Assembly: GCF_902859945.1 (NCBI RefSeq)
Contig: NZ_CADIKL010000003.1
Coordinates: 124,001-188,000, forward strand
Reading direction: 5' to 3'
DNA from: Paraburkholderia caffeinitolerans
GTDB taxonomy: Bacteria > Pseudomonadota > Gammaproteobacteria > Burkholderiales > Burkholderiaceae
DNA: 64,000 nucleotides
Below, piece after piece: positions 63,830 through 64,000 of the stretch. Position 1 is the first letter of the stretch; the number at the start of each line of letters is the position of its first letter. The notes beneath the pieces are model-generated. The model saw only the letters and a program-made list of their open reading frames with translations, had not been told where the DNA came from and searched no databases. Position numbers and translations under genes: made by a program.

Positions 63830-64000
63830 GCGCGGCGCCAGGGTCCGAGCCGATCGCGGCGCGATTCCGGCTGCGCTTCGAGTATCTCGGTCCGAATGAG
63901 GAAATCGTCCGGACTGAGCATGTGTACGGAGCGGATCAGTTTCTCTCGCTCCAAAACGCCGAAAGCGCCGTCGCGAAGAAGGCCATCGAGCTTCAGGAAA
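63826..64000 (+). CDS. Hypothetical phage protein (3' end outside window)
   Basis: ATG 63826 overlaps the previous stop. Visible part reads MSAAPGSEPIAARFRLRFEY and runs off the window edge. Not recognised. Confidence 0.5.
   Translation, partial: MSAAPGSEPIAARFRLRFEYLGPNEEIVRTEHVYGADQFLSLQNAESAVAKKAIELQE

Larger units (their letters stand above)
44252..64000. mobile_element. dusA-integrated prophage (right end outside window)
   Basis: Starts at the dusA 5' end with an inward integrase and continues with recombination, replication, repressor and small phage genes to the window edge. Late structural and packaging genes and attR are not seen, so the right boundary is unknown. The exact left att core cannot be set without attR. 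A tRNA-Gly, a small secreted peptide and a DGR are carried. Confidence 0.9.

Overview
The window is high-GC DNA from a betaproteobacterium, most likely Burkholderiaceae (Paraburkholderia- or Burkholderia-like). The basis is gene content and order (rnr-rlmB, rpiA, the aat/bpt/pyrD group, an ssu sulfonate cluster with a TOBE-domain gene), codon use and overall protein similarity. Species is inferred, not proven. About 44 kb of ordinary chromosome is followed by about 20 kb of a prophage that runs off the right edge.

Chromosome, left to right. A partial MFS carrier and a TPR/glycosyltransferase-like protein precede an SDR plus acyl-CoA ligase pair. An oxalate-catabolism island follows (about 6.0-15.6 kb): a GntR regulator, oxc, frc, a PAS protein, pntA-pntB and an oxalate/formate antiporter. 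Import, CoA activation and decarboxylation of oxalate are encoded beside a proton-driven NAD(P) transhydrogenase, which would supply NADPH. Two tRNA-Leu genes precede rnr, rlmB, a lipoprotein amidase and rpiA. Next come a Crp/Fnr regulator, a mannose-1-phosphate guanylyltransferase/isomerase, a FadR-type regulator with an oxidoreductase, and a polar amino-acid ABC permease and binding protein. Then follow pyrD, bpt, aat, a Nudix hydrolase, tRNA-fMet, several small genes, a TetR regulator, an enoyl-CoA hydratase-family protein and ssuD-ssuC-ssuB plus a TOBE gene. tRNA-His and dusA end this part.

Prophage (about 44.25 kb to beyond 64 kb). It abuts the 5' end of dusA, with a tyrosine integrase pointing inward, as expected for dusA-specific integrases. 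A leftward early block carries recombination and replication genes: a Ref-like HNH protein, NinB, Gp157, a ParB-like protein, SSB, an ERF annealing protein and a replication protein. It ends at a Cro/CI-type switch near 57.0-57.2 kb. Rightward genes beyond the switch include a RyR-domain protein. After about 61 kb a tRNA-Gly, a short secreted peptide and a run of small rightward phage genes follow.

The most notable system is a complete diversity-generating retroelement (DGR) at 45771-48338. It has a reverse transcriptase, an Avd-like accessory protein, one 89-bp template repeat and two small paralogous target genes, each ending in a variable repeat. Every difference between template and variable repeats (8 in VR1, 12 in VR2) lies at a template adenine on the coding strand, the signature of DGR mutagenic retrohoming. 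The targets are short DUF1566-like modules beside the integrase rather than tail-fibre genes. The second unusual layer is a 15-bp palindrome (consensus CTACCGAAACGGTAG) found at more than a dozen places across the prophage, mostly between genes and clustered at the repressor switch. It resembles a dispersed operator or stoperator network.
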